This document shows, piece after piece, positions 27,207 to 35,325 of a DNA stretch of 64,000 bases (the first letter of the stretch is position 1; every line of letters starts with the position of its first letter). A program made the position numbers and the translations under genes. Under the pieces are notes generated by a model that was given only the letters and a program-made list of their open reading frames with translations, had not been told where the DNA came from and did no database searches. This DNA comes from Lederbergia lenta NBRC 16444 (GTDB taxonomy: Bacteria; Bacillota; Bacilli; Bacillales; Bacillaceae_C): contig NZ_BCVC01000001.1 in assembly GCF_001591545.1 (NCBI RefSeq), positions 1,426,001 through 1,490,000 of the forward strand, given 5' to 3'.

Positions 27207-27483
27207 GTTGCCTTACCGTGCATTTTTATCTATTGTTATTTCATATACATTTGCCAAATTATTTTTCAAGAAAGCATTTTGTCTTTATTTGTATTCATTA
27301 GTACTGCGTTAACATTATTAATGTATTCCTATCGTTATGAGACAGAAATCATCCATTAATATTATTTGAAATTTTTCTATAAGCTTGTGCACCATGAAAA
27401 AACGATAAGGAAAAGTGACACTAGTGGATAATAGCTAGTCATAGTAGCGAATGGAGGCTAGCACATATAAGGAGGGGATACCT

Positions 27484-28464
27484 ATGCAAAGATCTTATGT
27501 CATTGGTTTAGAAGGCGGGGGCACGAAAACTCGTGTAATGCTTACTGATTTACAGGGAAGAGTATTAAGTTATCAGGAGGCTGGTAGTGCACATCCTAAT
27601 AAAGACCCACATGCAAAGCAACATATTCAAGAAGTCGTTTTGGGAGCGATAAAAGAAGCTAATGTGGAAAGGGATCAAGCGCAGTATTTTGTTGCAGGGC
27701 TTCCTGGTTATGAACAAAGGCAAGATCTAGAATGGGCAAACCCATTAACTGAAATTCCTGGACTATCATGTCCTAGATTAATAGTTAATGATTCTGAAGT
27801 TGGGCATGCTGGCGCCTTCTTATTTGAACCAGGTATTATGGCCATATCTGGGACGGGCTCTAATGTGATGGGCCGCACGGAGGATGAAAGAATCCTATTT
27901 AACGGTTCTTTTGGTCACTATGCTCGCACAGCGGCCCGCTTTTTGTCTTACGATGCTGTCTATCAAATATTGGCCGGTCAGATAAAGCATGAAGACCAGC
28001 CACTAAAAAAGAAAGTCATGCAATTTTGGAATGTGAAAACTAGCCATGAATTTCGTGGACGTGCTTCCCAACAATTTATTGAAAATCGAATGGAGCGTGA
28101 TCGCCAATTTGGCTTAATGGCTCCGCTATTAACGGAAGCGGCACTTGAAAATGTGCCTTTAGCAAAAAAAGTTTGTGATGAGGCAGTTCACTCGTTAGAA
28201 ATTGGAATCAGATTGTTAGGGGGTTCCTTTGAGGCAGAAATAGTAAAGGTTTGCTATATTGGTAGCGTTATCCGCAGCACATACATTCGGCAACATTTAA
28301 CGGAAAAACTGCAAAAGAACGCTAATAAAAAATATCAAGTGGTAGAACCATCATTATCTCCTGTAGCAGGGGCAATAGTAATGGCCCTGAAACAATGTGA
28401 AATAAAAATTGAAAATAAGCTACTTATACATTTATTACAACATCCACAGTCACGTATAAACTGA
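27484..28464 (+). CDS. BadF/BadG/BcrA-type ATPase, N-acetylglucosamine kinase-like
   Basis: 326 residues of the ASKHA fold. The phosphate-1 loop is IGLEGGGTKTRVMLTDLQG; the central part has VNDSEVGHAGAFL and IMAISGTGSNVMGR (phosphate-2). This pattern matches GlcNAc/MurNAc kinases in the BadF family. AAGGAGGGG lies seven bases before the ATG at 27484, so that start is chosen over 27451. No sugar transporter is next to it, so the substrate is uncertain; salvage of cell-wall amino sugars is the most likely use. Confidence 0.82.
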   Translation: MQRSYVIGLEGGGTKTRVMLTDLQGRVLSYQEAGSAHPNKDPHAKQHIQEVVLGAIKEANVERDQAQYFVAGLPGYEQRQDLEWANPLTEIPGLSCPRLIVNDSEVGHAGAFLFEPGIMAISGTGSNVMGRTEDERILFNGSFGHYARTAARFLSYDAVYQILAGQIKHEDQPLKKKVMQFWNVKTSHEFRGRASQQFIENRMERDRQFGLMAPLLTEAALENVPLAKKVCDEAVHSLEIGIRLLGGSFEAEIVKVCYIGSVIRSTYIRQHLTEKLQKNANKKYQVVEPSLSPVAGAIVMALKQCEIKIENKLLIHLLQHPQSRIN

Positions 28465-28519
28465 TGGATATATAACAGTTCCGACGATGAGACCTGTATT
28501 CGATTTCCAAACTTCTAAT

Positions 28520-28566
28520 AAAAAGGCATCACATAAGTAATTTAATCTTATGTGATGCCTTTTTAT
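28520..28566. terminator. Bidirectional terminator between kinase gene and spoVB
   Basis: 18-bp perfect stem (28520-28537 with 28547-28564) with GGCATCACATAAG in the left arm, 9-base loop, A run before and T run after. Serves the kinase gene and could also stop transcripts leaving spoVB. Confidence 0.9.
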
Positions 28567-28676
28567 CTTGGTAAACAATTGGTATTAAAAACTTATCAAC
28601 ACTTACAGGGCTTTCTTTCTGTTGCTTTCCTTGGTAAAGTGGTAGCATCATTAAACGACATTTCCAAGTTATTATT

Positions 28677-30197
28677 TTAACCTTTTAGGGCCGTACTTTT
28701 AAATGATGTAAGGAATATTAGATAAATAAGCAAGGAGCATGTTAGCGTGAATCCTAACTGAATAAGCGTATTTGTATTACCGACAAATCTGTACATAATT
28801 AGCCCTCCACACCCCATAATTATTCCCGATAAAATTACTTTTACAAATTCCATTAGATTTAGATGAAATCCAATTAATCTAGAAATAGTAGAAAAATGTA
28901 GTAATGTCCCTAATACGACACCTACATTCATTGCAATAGCAACTCCTTTAATCCCAAATGTAGGGTTTGAAGTTAAGAAAAATATAATCGGAAGGGTAAT
29001 AACAGAAGAAACTAAGTTATTTAGCATAACTGCCTTTGCTTTTCCTAATCCAATAAGTGCTGCCTGTAAGGGAGCATGGAAATAATGTAAAAGGAAAAAA
29101 GGAGCCATGATTTTCACAAAAATAGCTGCTTCAGGTGATTTATATATCAACGTAGTTAATGGTTCAGCAAAAAGATAAATAATAATGGTCCAAGGTACAC
29201 CGACGATTAAACCAACCCAAATTGCCTGCTGGATACTTTTATGAATGAGCATATGATCATTTTTCTCATGCGCTTCACTTATAGCCGGCACTAAAGGAAC
29301 AGATAGTGAATGAGTGATAAATCCCGGAAGCAAAATTAAAGGGGCTGCATAGCCAAGCAAGATCCCAAATTGTTTAGTAGCGATGGCGGTTTCCACACCA
29401 GCAAGGGCTAAACTTTGCGTAATAAGAACTGGCATGGCCATTCCAATGATTGATAGTATTATTCCATCACCAGTTGTAGGAAGCCCTGTTTTCAGTAAAT
29501 CTCTAAATATTCCTTTTCCATTTCTGGCATGCTTTATGAACGAATGTCGTAATGTGAAACGTTTATCTTTTTCCCATTTGAACAACAGTAAAATATAAAG
29601 TAATGAAAAGATCTCTCCAATCACACTACCTAACACTGCCCCCGCTGCGGCAAATTCAATACCATAAGGAATAAGCCATTTAACTAATATGAAAATAAAT
29701 CCAATTGTAATTACCTGTTCAAAAACTTGAGAGGAAGCTATCGGTGTCATGTTCTGTTTTCCACGAAAGTATCCTTTGATGACAGCAGAAATGGCGATAA
29801 TAGGCACCATAGGGATAACTGCAAGAAAAGAATAATAGGCTCGCTTGTCCGTTAATAAAATGCCAGACAAAAAGTTGGCACAAAAAAATGCCCCAATCAT
29901 GATGACGATACTTAACAAAATAATTGTCGTTAATGAAATGATAAGGATTTTTTTGACACGCAGTTTATCTCCCCTTATTTCAGCTTCTGCCACGAGTTTA
30001 GCTATTGCCAAAGGAAGACCCAAGGTAGTTAATGTAAATAATAGACCGATAATTGGCATAGCCATCATCATTAAACCGACGCCTTCAGGGCCAAGAATAT
30101 TGGCCAACATGATCCCGTTGCCAAACCCTAATAATTTTGTAATAAAAGCCGCTACAGTTAAAATAATCGTACCTTTAATAAGGCTCTGTTTTGTCAT
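28677..30197 (-). CDS. spoVB: Stage V sporulation protein B, MOP-superfamily flippase
   Basis: 506 residues and about 14 membrane segments. Close to B. subtilis SpoVB as I know it: MTKQSLIKGTIILTVAAFIT at the start, GPEGVGLMMMAMPI, LGLPLAIAKLVAEAEIRGD, AVIPMVPIIAISAVIKGYF and RGKQNMTPIASSQVFEQV. SpoVB is needed for spore cortex and is a member of the MurJ/Wzx-like lipid-linked oligosaccharide flippases. The start at 30197 (with AAAGGATGG before it) is chosen over the ATG at 30206. It is evidence that the organism forms spores. Confidence 0.92.
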   Translation of the reverse strand: MTKQSLIKGTIILTVAAFITKLLGFGNGIMLANILGPEGVGLMMMAMPIIGLLFTLTTLGLPLAIAKLVAEAEIRGDKLRVKKILIISLTTIILLSIVIMIGAFFCANFLSGILLTDKRAYYSFLAVIPMVPIIAISAVIKGYFRGKQNMTPIASSQVFEQVITIGFIFILVKWLIPYGIEFAAAGAVLGSVIGEIFSLLYILLLFKWEKDKRFTLRHSFIKHARNGKGIFRDLLKTGLPTTGDGIILSIIGMAMPVLITQSLALAGVETAIATKQFGILLGYAAPLILLPGFITHSLSVPLVPAISEAHEKNDHMLIHKSIQQAIWVGLIVGVPWTIIIYLFAEPLTTLIYKSPEAAIFVKIMAPFFLLHYFHAPLQAALIGLGKAKAVMLNNLVSSVITLPIIFFLTSNPTFGIKGVAIAMNVGVVLGTLLHFSTISRLIGFHLNLMEFVKVILSGIIMGCGGLIMYRFVGNTNTLIQLGFTLTCSLLIYLIFLTSFKSTALKG

Positions 30198-30379
30198 ATT
30201 TTCCATCCTTTAACTTGTCTTAATAAATATGTATGCAAGGACCTTGAGTAATTTGTATAATTTCTCCTTTTCCTTACAAAATGTAGATCGTGTAAATTTA
30301 CCCGTTGATCAATGTATACATAAAAACGCTCAAATAATAAGAATAATGGTAAGATTAATAAAAAACAGGTTGTGGTTAT

Positions 30380-31192
30380 ATGAATGACGTTATATTTGAA
30401 GCAGTGAATATAAGTAAGAAAATCGATGGATATCTGATTTTAGAAAATATCACTTTTCAGATTGAAGAGTTTAGTGCTTTAGCTATTCGTGGTAAAAATG
30501 GGTCAGGGAAAAGCACTTTATTGAAAATACTAGCTGGAATTTATGAACCAACGAGCGGAAAGATCATCAGACACAATAAAAAAATTGCCTATGTGCCAGA
30601 GCATTTCCCAGTAAATTTGCGATTTAAATTAAAGGAATACTTATTTTTAATCGCATCCGTTTATGGCTTTTCTAAGTCGCAGAGTAAATCTATGCTAACG
30701 GAATATATTCAAATGTTTGAATTGGAGCCCTTTCTGAATACACCACTCAAACAATGTTCAAAAGGTACAAAGCAAAAGGTTAATCTCATCCAGGCCCTTG
30801 TCATGAAGCCAGATATTCTTCTTTTGGACGAGCCACTTACTGGGTTAGATACCGCTTCCCAGCATACACTCATTCAAATTATAGAAAAGCTTTTTAAAAA
30901 AGTAACCATCATTTTCACCACACACGAAGAGCTGATGATCGAAAAACTTGCGAATCAAATTTTAGATGTGGAAACTGGAGAAATCTCTTTAAATACTAAA
31001 CAAAGAAAAAGATTCATAAAAATATTATTTAATGATAAGGAGATATTTAAAGAAATGGATTTGCTTAACGCTCGTTATAAGGGAAGTACTGCTTACCTAA
31101 CGGTGGATGCTTCTTTAAGTGATCAATTATTAATAGAATTATTAAATAAAAAATGTACTGTATTAGAAGTCAGAGAAATGAGGGAAGTATGA
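30380..31192 (+). CDS. ABC transporter ATP-binding protein
   Basis: 270 residues. Walker A GKNGSGKST, Walker B ILLLDEPLTGLD and switch FTTHEELM are normal. The signature reads CSKGTKQKVNLIQA in place of LSGGQ, a drift seen in some exporter ATPases. An extra C-terminal part of about 70 residues follows residue 200. Coupled to the permease by an ATGA overlap. No clear ribosome binding site besides GGTTGTGG before the ATG. Substrate unknown. Confidence 0.88.
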   Translation: MNDVIFEAVNISKKIDGYLILENITFQIEEFSALAIRGKNGSGKSTLLKILAGIYEPTSGKIIRHNKKIAYVPEHFPVNLRFKLKEYLFLIASVYGFSKSQSKSMLTEYIQMFELEPFLNTPLKQCSKGTKQKVNLIQALVMKPDILLLDEPLTGLDTASQHTLIQIIEKLFKKVTIIFTTHEELMIEKLANQILDVETGEISLNTKQRKRFIKILFNDKEIFKEMDLLNARYKGSTAYLTVDASLSDQLLIELLNKKCTVLEVREMREV

Positions 31193-31893
31193 GCGGGTTC
31201 ACACGTTACCAATTCATCAGTTATATTCGGTCTTTGAAGATAGTCCCTCCGTTAACAGTGTTTGGCGCTTGGGTCATTATCTTTTATACCTACAAGGGAG
31301 TTCCGATTTTAAGTAGTTATGCTGTTACAAGCCTTGCCATTTATTTAGTAATGACTTGGGTTACAATAGGGATTTTTTCCATTGAGGGAGAAACGGAGAA
31401 ACATTTACTATTTGTCCAATTGGGTAGCAAACATCATTATTTATGGGGGAAGTGGGCTATTTGTTTAATTATTTCATCCTTCTTCATGTTGTTTGCCATT
31501 GTTTATCCTGTATTGATGAATAATTTTAAAGAAACGATCCAACCGATACACTTTGGCTTGTCCATCTATAGCCATTTCTTCCTAGCTATATTCGGTATTA
31601 TAGTAGGTTCTTTTTTCTCTATTACTTCCTTTGCTTCTACAAAGTATACTTGGCTATTAGCAATGTTGGTGGTAACGATATCTATTTCATACGAAGGTAT
31701 AGTGGAAAAAGTAGCGCTATTTAAATGGATACTACTCTTATTTCCACCAGTAGTGCATGTGATAAAATATTTAAGTGGTAATGATGCAGTAACTATTAAG
31801 TTAGATTTTTGGCTAATTGCTTCCTTTGCATTTGTATATACGATTATTAGTTTTATTGTAGTTTCCAAAATGTTTTTACAAAAGGAAAAATAA
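31189..31893 (+). CDS. ABC-2 type permease subunit
   Basis: 234 residues with six hydrophobic segments, starting MSGFTRYQFISYIRS. The start ATG overlaps the ATPase stop, and GAGGGAAG precedes it. With the ATPase it makes a two-gene exporter of unknown substrate. Small ABC-2 pairs like this often move peptides or act in self-protection; nothing here decides it. Confidence 0.8.
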   Translation: MSGFTRYQFISYIRSLKIVPPLTVFGAWVIIFYTYKGVPILSSYAVTSLAIYLVMTWVTIGIFSIEGETEKHLLFVQLGSKHHYLWGKWAICLIISSFFMLFAIVYPVLMNNFKETIQPIHFGLSIYSHFFLAIFGIIVGSFFSITSFASTKYTWLLAMLVVTISISYEGIVEKVALFKWILLLFPPVVHVIKYLSGNDAVTIKLDFWLIASFAFVYTIISFIVVSKMFLQKEK

Positions 31894-31968
31894 ATCCAGT
31901 AATCCCTTTAGTTTAGAATATTCGTGATTAGAAGCATATTACTATAGAGAATTGGAAGAGGGATACAA

Positions 31969-32499
31969 TTGCGATTATTTACATATAAAAATCCTTACTA
32001 TAGGGGAAGTACAAAATCTATAGAAATCTTGGATGAGGAGCAAAATAGGGTTGGATACTTACAAAGAAAACATCGTGGTTTTTTCCAAAAAACGATAGAT
32101 TTTGTAATGAATTCTTCATTTATCATTGATGTTTATACATATGGGTTCAAGAACGATTTATATTGTGAAATTAGTGAGCAGGTGGATAAGCGATCTTTAT
32201 TCAAATCCATATGGAAAGGCAATTCAAATAACTTAGGAAACTTTATGTTATTTGACAAGACTAAAATCACCACCCATCCAAGGATGGAATTACACACTGA
32301 TCAAGGGGATAAATTTAGTATCAAAAAAGATTTTGCTGTTAAAAGTGTTTTTATCGTAAATGAATCTGACAGGGTTATAGCAGAAATTAGTTATGATAAT
32401 CCGATCCCACCACAATTAATTGCAATTCAACAAAAGTCTTCCGATCTTCATGTTTTTGATATCGCAGCGTTGTACTATTTGCTTAATATTAAGTATTAG
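31969..32499 (+). CDS. Tubby/LURP-one-like domain protein
   Basis: 176 residues without signal peptide. Alternating short strands with RLFTYKNPYYRGSTKSIEIL, RVGYLQRKHRGFFQK, and the end FDIAALYYLLNIKY suggest the tubby-C-terminal-like fold of small Bacillaceae proteins (YxjI-type). This is a weak fold-level guess. TTG start at 31969 after GAAGAGGGATAC. Separate from the ABC pair by 75 bases without a clear terminator. Confidence 0.5.
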   Translation: MRLFTYKNPYYRGSTKSIEILDEEQNRVGYLQRKHRGFFQKTIDFVMNSSFIIDVYTYGFKNDLYCEISEQVDKRSLFKSIWKGNSNNLGNFMLFDKTKITTHPRMELHTDQGDKFSIKKDFAVKSVFIVNESDRVIAEISYDNPIPPQLIAIQQKSSDLHVFDIAALYYLLNIKY

Positions 32500-32586
32500 A
32501 ACAAAATCATTTTTTTAGCAAAAGAAATTAAACGAGGCTGTCATAGACTCTTAAATACTATATTGTGGGAACTAGATTGATAATAG

Positions 32587-32692
32587 TGAAAGGCGTGAGA
32601 CTATACATGATAACGGAACAGTGTGATACCGACCACAGTTATCACCAACCGCCCGCGGTAAGAGAGAGCTTATAACGCGAAATAACGCTATG
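32587..32692. repeat. Degenerate copy of a dispersed Bacillaceae intergenic repeat
   Basis: A locally GC-rich island in AT-rich DNA with the marks GGCGTGAGAC, CACCAACCGCCCGCGG, AGAGAGAGC and AACGCGAAATAACGC. I recall this order of motifs from non-coding repeats scattered in Bacillaceae genomes, usually between convergent or tandem genes. Only one copy is seen in this window. Confidence 0.5.
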
Positions 32693-32695
32693 CTC

Positions 32696-32754
32696 AAAAA
32701 ATAGAAGAGGGGCTGTCCAATAGATTAACTACAACATCTTCTTGGAAAGCCCCT
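32696..32754 (-). terminator. Probable terminator of the aldo-keto reductase gene
   Basis: AGGGGCTGTCCAA (32708-32720) pairs with TTGGAAAGCCCCT (32742-32754), one mismatch, long loop. Leftward, a six-T run follows six bases after the stem. Confidence 0.6.
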
Positions 32755-32772
32755 GTTTAATACCATAACTAA

Positions 32773-33615
32773 CTAAAATTCTTCATATATAGCGGGGTCT
32801 TGACCTTTCATTCTTCCATCAGAACGAGTTAATTCTGCCATCAAACTCATTTCTGTTTCATCTAATGCAAAGTCGAAAATAGATATATTTTCAAGTTGTC
32901 GTGCGGAAGAGGAGGATTTAGGTATGGAAATGGCTCCGAGTTGATAATGCCAACGTAGAATAATTTGTGAAATCGTTTTGTTGTGCTGGTCGGCAATTTT
33001 TTTAATCGTTTCATTTTGTAAAACTTCATTTGCTCGAGCTAATGGACTCCAAGATTCTGTCATAATGTTATTCTCTTCATGCCACTTTCTCTGTTGAGCT
33101 TGATTGAAAAATGGGTGTAATTCTATTTGGTTTATGCTTGGAATAGCACCAGTTACCTTTTCTAAACGCTCTATATGTTCAGGTAAGAAATTACAAACAC
33201 CAATGGAACGAATGAGCCCCCATTTTTTAGCATCAATTAACGCTTGCCAAGCTTCCACATAGTGATCTTGTTTAGGGTTAGGCCAATGAATAAGATATAA
33301 ATCATAATAGTCTAGATTTGCGCGATATAAGGATTCTTGAATGGTTGTAACAGCTTTATCATAAGTTTGATAGCGACCTGGTAATTTAGATGTAATTCTT
33401 AATTTTTCCCTTGGGATAGAACTGCGTCGAACGGCTTCACCTACCGTTCCTTCATTTTCATAATTATATGCAGTATCGATTAGTCGATAGCCGATGTCAA
33501 TTGCATGATGAATAGCATTGGCACCATTATTTCCATTCAGGCCATATGTACCTAATCCTATAACTGGCAAAGTTAAACCATCATTAAGTGTGATCTTTGG
33601 AATTGATTTCCCCAT
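32773..33615 (-). CDS. Aldo/keto reductase (AKR5, YvgN/YtbE-like)
   Basis: 280 residues, a full-length AKR barrel. Catalytic tetrad visible: Asp and Tyr in GYRLIDTAYNYENE, Lys in ITSKLPGRY, His in YLIHWPNPKQ. Cofactor end: ISIPKSSSSARQLENISIFDF, typical NADPH binding. It would reduce methylglyoxal-like aldehydes and other carbonyls. AAAGGAGTGGC precedes the ATG. Monocistronic. Confidence 0.92.
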   Translation of the reverse strand: MGKSIPKITLNDGLTLPVIGLGTYGLNGNNGANAIHHAIDIGYRLIDTAYNYENEGTVGEAVRRSSIPREKLRITSKLPGRYQTYDKAVTTIQESLYRANLDYYDLYLIHWPNPKQDHYVEAWQALIDAKKWGLIRSIGVCNFLPEHIERLEKVTGAIPSINQIELHPFFNQAQQRKWHEENNIMTESWSPLARANEVLQNETIKKIADQHNKTISQIILRWHYQLGAISIPKSSSSARQLENISIFDFALDETEMSLMAELTRSDGRMKGQDPAIYEEF

Positions 33616-33993
33616 TATTAGCCACTCCTTTCAATAATAATTTAAGCGTATCACATCTATCATAATCATTGCATGGATTTGATTTGATTTATCTGAACAT
33701 TATTAAAGTTAGTATTGGTCTTTAAATGTGATTGCCCAGTTAGAGGGACGTTGAAGGGCTTAGCAGGGTATCTCAAAGCGATCAAAGCAATAAGGAACTA
33801 TATAACATCTACTTAAAAGAATGATACCTAGGCAATTCAGATTAGTAGTGCTAGTAAAGGTATTAAAGGGAGGATAGATATTACTTTTATCAACTGGATA
33901 GAAAATGATTAAAAAGAAGAGAAGGGGTGGCTGAAATTTATAATTAGGGTAAATAAATAAGCTGCCTATTCGCACAGGCAGCTTACCCATTTA
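33616..33993. other. Intergenic with the add terminator
   Basis: About 380 bases between two leftward genes. The only feature recognised is the hairpin at 33958-33985 just past the add stop; open frames here lack ribosome binding sites. Confidence 0.5.
33950..33985 (-). terminator. Terminator of add
   Basis: TAAGCTGCCT (33958-33967) with AGGCAGCTTA (33976-33985), 8-base loop; leftward tail is TTATTTATTTA, a broken T run. Confidence 0.7.
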
Positions 33994-34986
33994 CTATATA
34001 TACTTTTTCAACATTTCCTTCGTCTTTGAATCTGCAAAACTTGCTTCCACACTATTAAAGTATATTTGTTTATAATCTTCAAAACTGATATCAAATTCCT
34101 TATATAGGATCTTGCATTCATTCACCATATTTGTATCTGAGACTGTTCTGTTATCCGTATTAATTGTTACTTTTATACCTTTCTTGTGAAATTGATAGAT
34201 AGGATGTTCTCGAAAATTATTCACCGCTTTCGTTTGAACATTGCTTGTCGGACACATTTCTAGGACAATTTGTTGCTCTTTTACGATTCTATAAGCTTCC
34301 TCACAGTTTTTAATAAATACTCCATGTCCAATTCGTTCGGCACCTAAAAGGGTAACGGCTTCTAGTACATTTTGGCCAATTCCGGTTTCACCAGCATGAA
34401 TGGTTACCCGATAACCATACTGTTTAGCTAATTTAATAGGTTCTATGAAGTTTCTAGAAAATCCTTCCTCTTCAGATGCACATAAGTCTATTGCGACAAC
34501 TCCCTGACCAAGAAACTTTTTCCCTTTTTCTACGACTTCAAAAGCACTAGCAACTGACATCGTTCTCATACATGACAGTATTAAATTTCCTTTTATATCA
34601 AATCGATCTTCGGCATCCTTCATGCCATCTAAGACACTTTGAATGATTTCTTCTACATCTAATCCTTGTTTAGTATGAAGGAGAGGAGCAAACCTAATCT
34701 CCATATATTTCACATTTTCCTCTGCCGCATCCTGAAGAAGTTCGAAAGCAATTCTTCTTAGATTTTCCTTTGACTGCATCACCAAATTAGGGATAGAAAA
34801 TTTCTCCAAATATTGATCCAGTGATTCACATTCTAAAGGAGCGATAAGTTCATCACGGATTCCATCTATCTCAAAAGAGGGGATGTTGATGTTTTCCTTC
34901 CTAGCGATGTCCACTATAGTTTCCGGTTTAAGGCTGCCATCTAAATGGCAATGAAGTTCTATTTTTGGTAATGTTGTAAAATTCAT
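33994..34986 (-). CDS. add: Adenosine deaminase
   Basis: 330 residues. Zinc and catalytic motifs: PKIELHCHLDGSLKPETI near the N-terminus, VTIHAGETG (zinc His and catalytic Glu), ERIGHGV, and VTINTDNRTVSDT with the metal Asp. The TDNRTVSDT form fits adenosine rather than adenine deaminases. It converts adenosine to inosine in purine salvage. The second of two consecutive ATGs (34986) has the better spacing to AGGAGG. The leader contains an adenine-type riboswitch with an overlapping terminator. Confidence 0.93.
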   Translation of the reverse strand: MNFTTLPKIELHCHLDGSLKPETIVDIARKENINIPSFEIDGIRDELIAPLECESLDQYLEKFSIPNLVMQSKENLRRIAFELLQDAAEENVKYMEIRFAPLLHTKQGLDVEEIIQSVLDGMKDAEDRFDIKGNLILSCMRTMSVASAFEVVEKGKKFLGQGVVAIDLCASEEEGFSRNFIEPIKLAKQYGYRVTIHAGETGIGQNVLEAVTLLGAERIGHGVFIKNCEEAYRIVKEQQIVLEMCPTSNVQTKAVNNFREHPIYQFHKKGIKVTINTDNRTVSDTNMVNECKILYKEFDISFEDYKQIYFNSVEASFADSKTKEMLKKYI

Positions 34987-35024
34987 CATAACCTCCTGGT
35001 CTGTATTAACTCATAAGTAAAAAG

Positions 35025-35084
35025 ATAAAAAATCCTGATTACGAAGAAAATACATATACATGTACCTTCTTCGTAATCAGGATT
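35025..35084 (-). terminator. Regulated terminator of the add riboswitch
   Basis: 18-bp perfect stem (35031-35048 with 35067-35084; the 35067-35084 plus strand reads TTCTTCGTAATCAGGATT). Leftward it ends in TTTTTT. Its first-transcribed arm contains the 3' strands of aptamer helices P3 and P1, so aptamer and terminator cannot form together. Confidence 0.88.
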
Positions 35085-35133
35085 TTATGGTTCCTGGTAG
35101 AGACCCCCAAACCGTATTATTGGGGTTATACGA
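35071..35133 (-). promoter_or_regulatory. Purine riboswitch aptamer, adenine type, controlling add
   Basis: Minus strand reads, in order: P1 TCGTA; P2 arm ACCCCAA; loop ATAATACGG; P2' TTTGGGG; J2/3 GTCTCTACC; P3 AGGA; loop ACCATAAAA; P3' TCCT; J3/1 GATT; P1' ACGA. The invariant UAUAA..., UCUACC and loop-loop bases of the purine class are present. The specificity base in J3/1 is U (GAUUA), as in the adenine riboswitches of B. subtilis pbuE and V. vulnificus add; guanine aptamers have C (GACUA). Ligand binding would block the overlapping terminator, so it is an ON switch. Confidence 0.92.
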
Positions 35134-35254
35134 AAAAAATCTATCATTTTCTACATATGATAATTAAGTTTATTTTTATTGTCAAGTAATCTATTCTATA
35201 AAGCTAATTATAATCCATGCCTTATTAGGGGCTAAACAAACAACCCTAAATGAG

Positions 35255-35286
35255 TAAAAGAGTTGCCGAAAAAAACAGCAACTCTT
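35255..35286 (-). terminator. Terminator of the ABC exporter gene
   Basis: AAGAGTTGC with GCAACTCTT (35258-35266, 35278-35286), read leftward into TTTT. It is 40 bases past the ABC exporter stop. Confidence 0.8.
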
Positions 35287-35325
35287 CGTTCATTACGTAA
35301 ATTGTCATATTTATTTTGTACAATC

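Noticed and set aside
27207-27360. Open frame continuing in phase after the MerR stop, ending SYRYETEIIH, like the tail of a membrane transporter
   Set aside because: No start codon or ribosome binding site; could be a relic of an MFS pump but the evidence is too thin.
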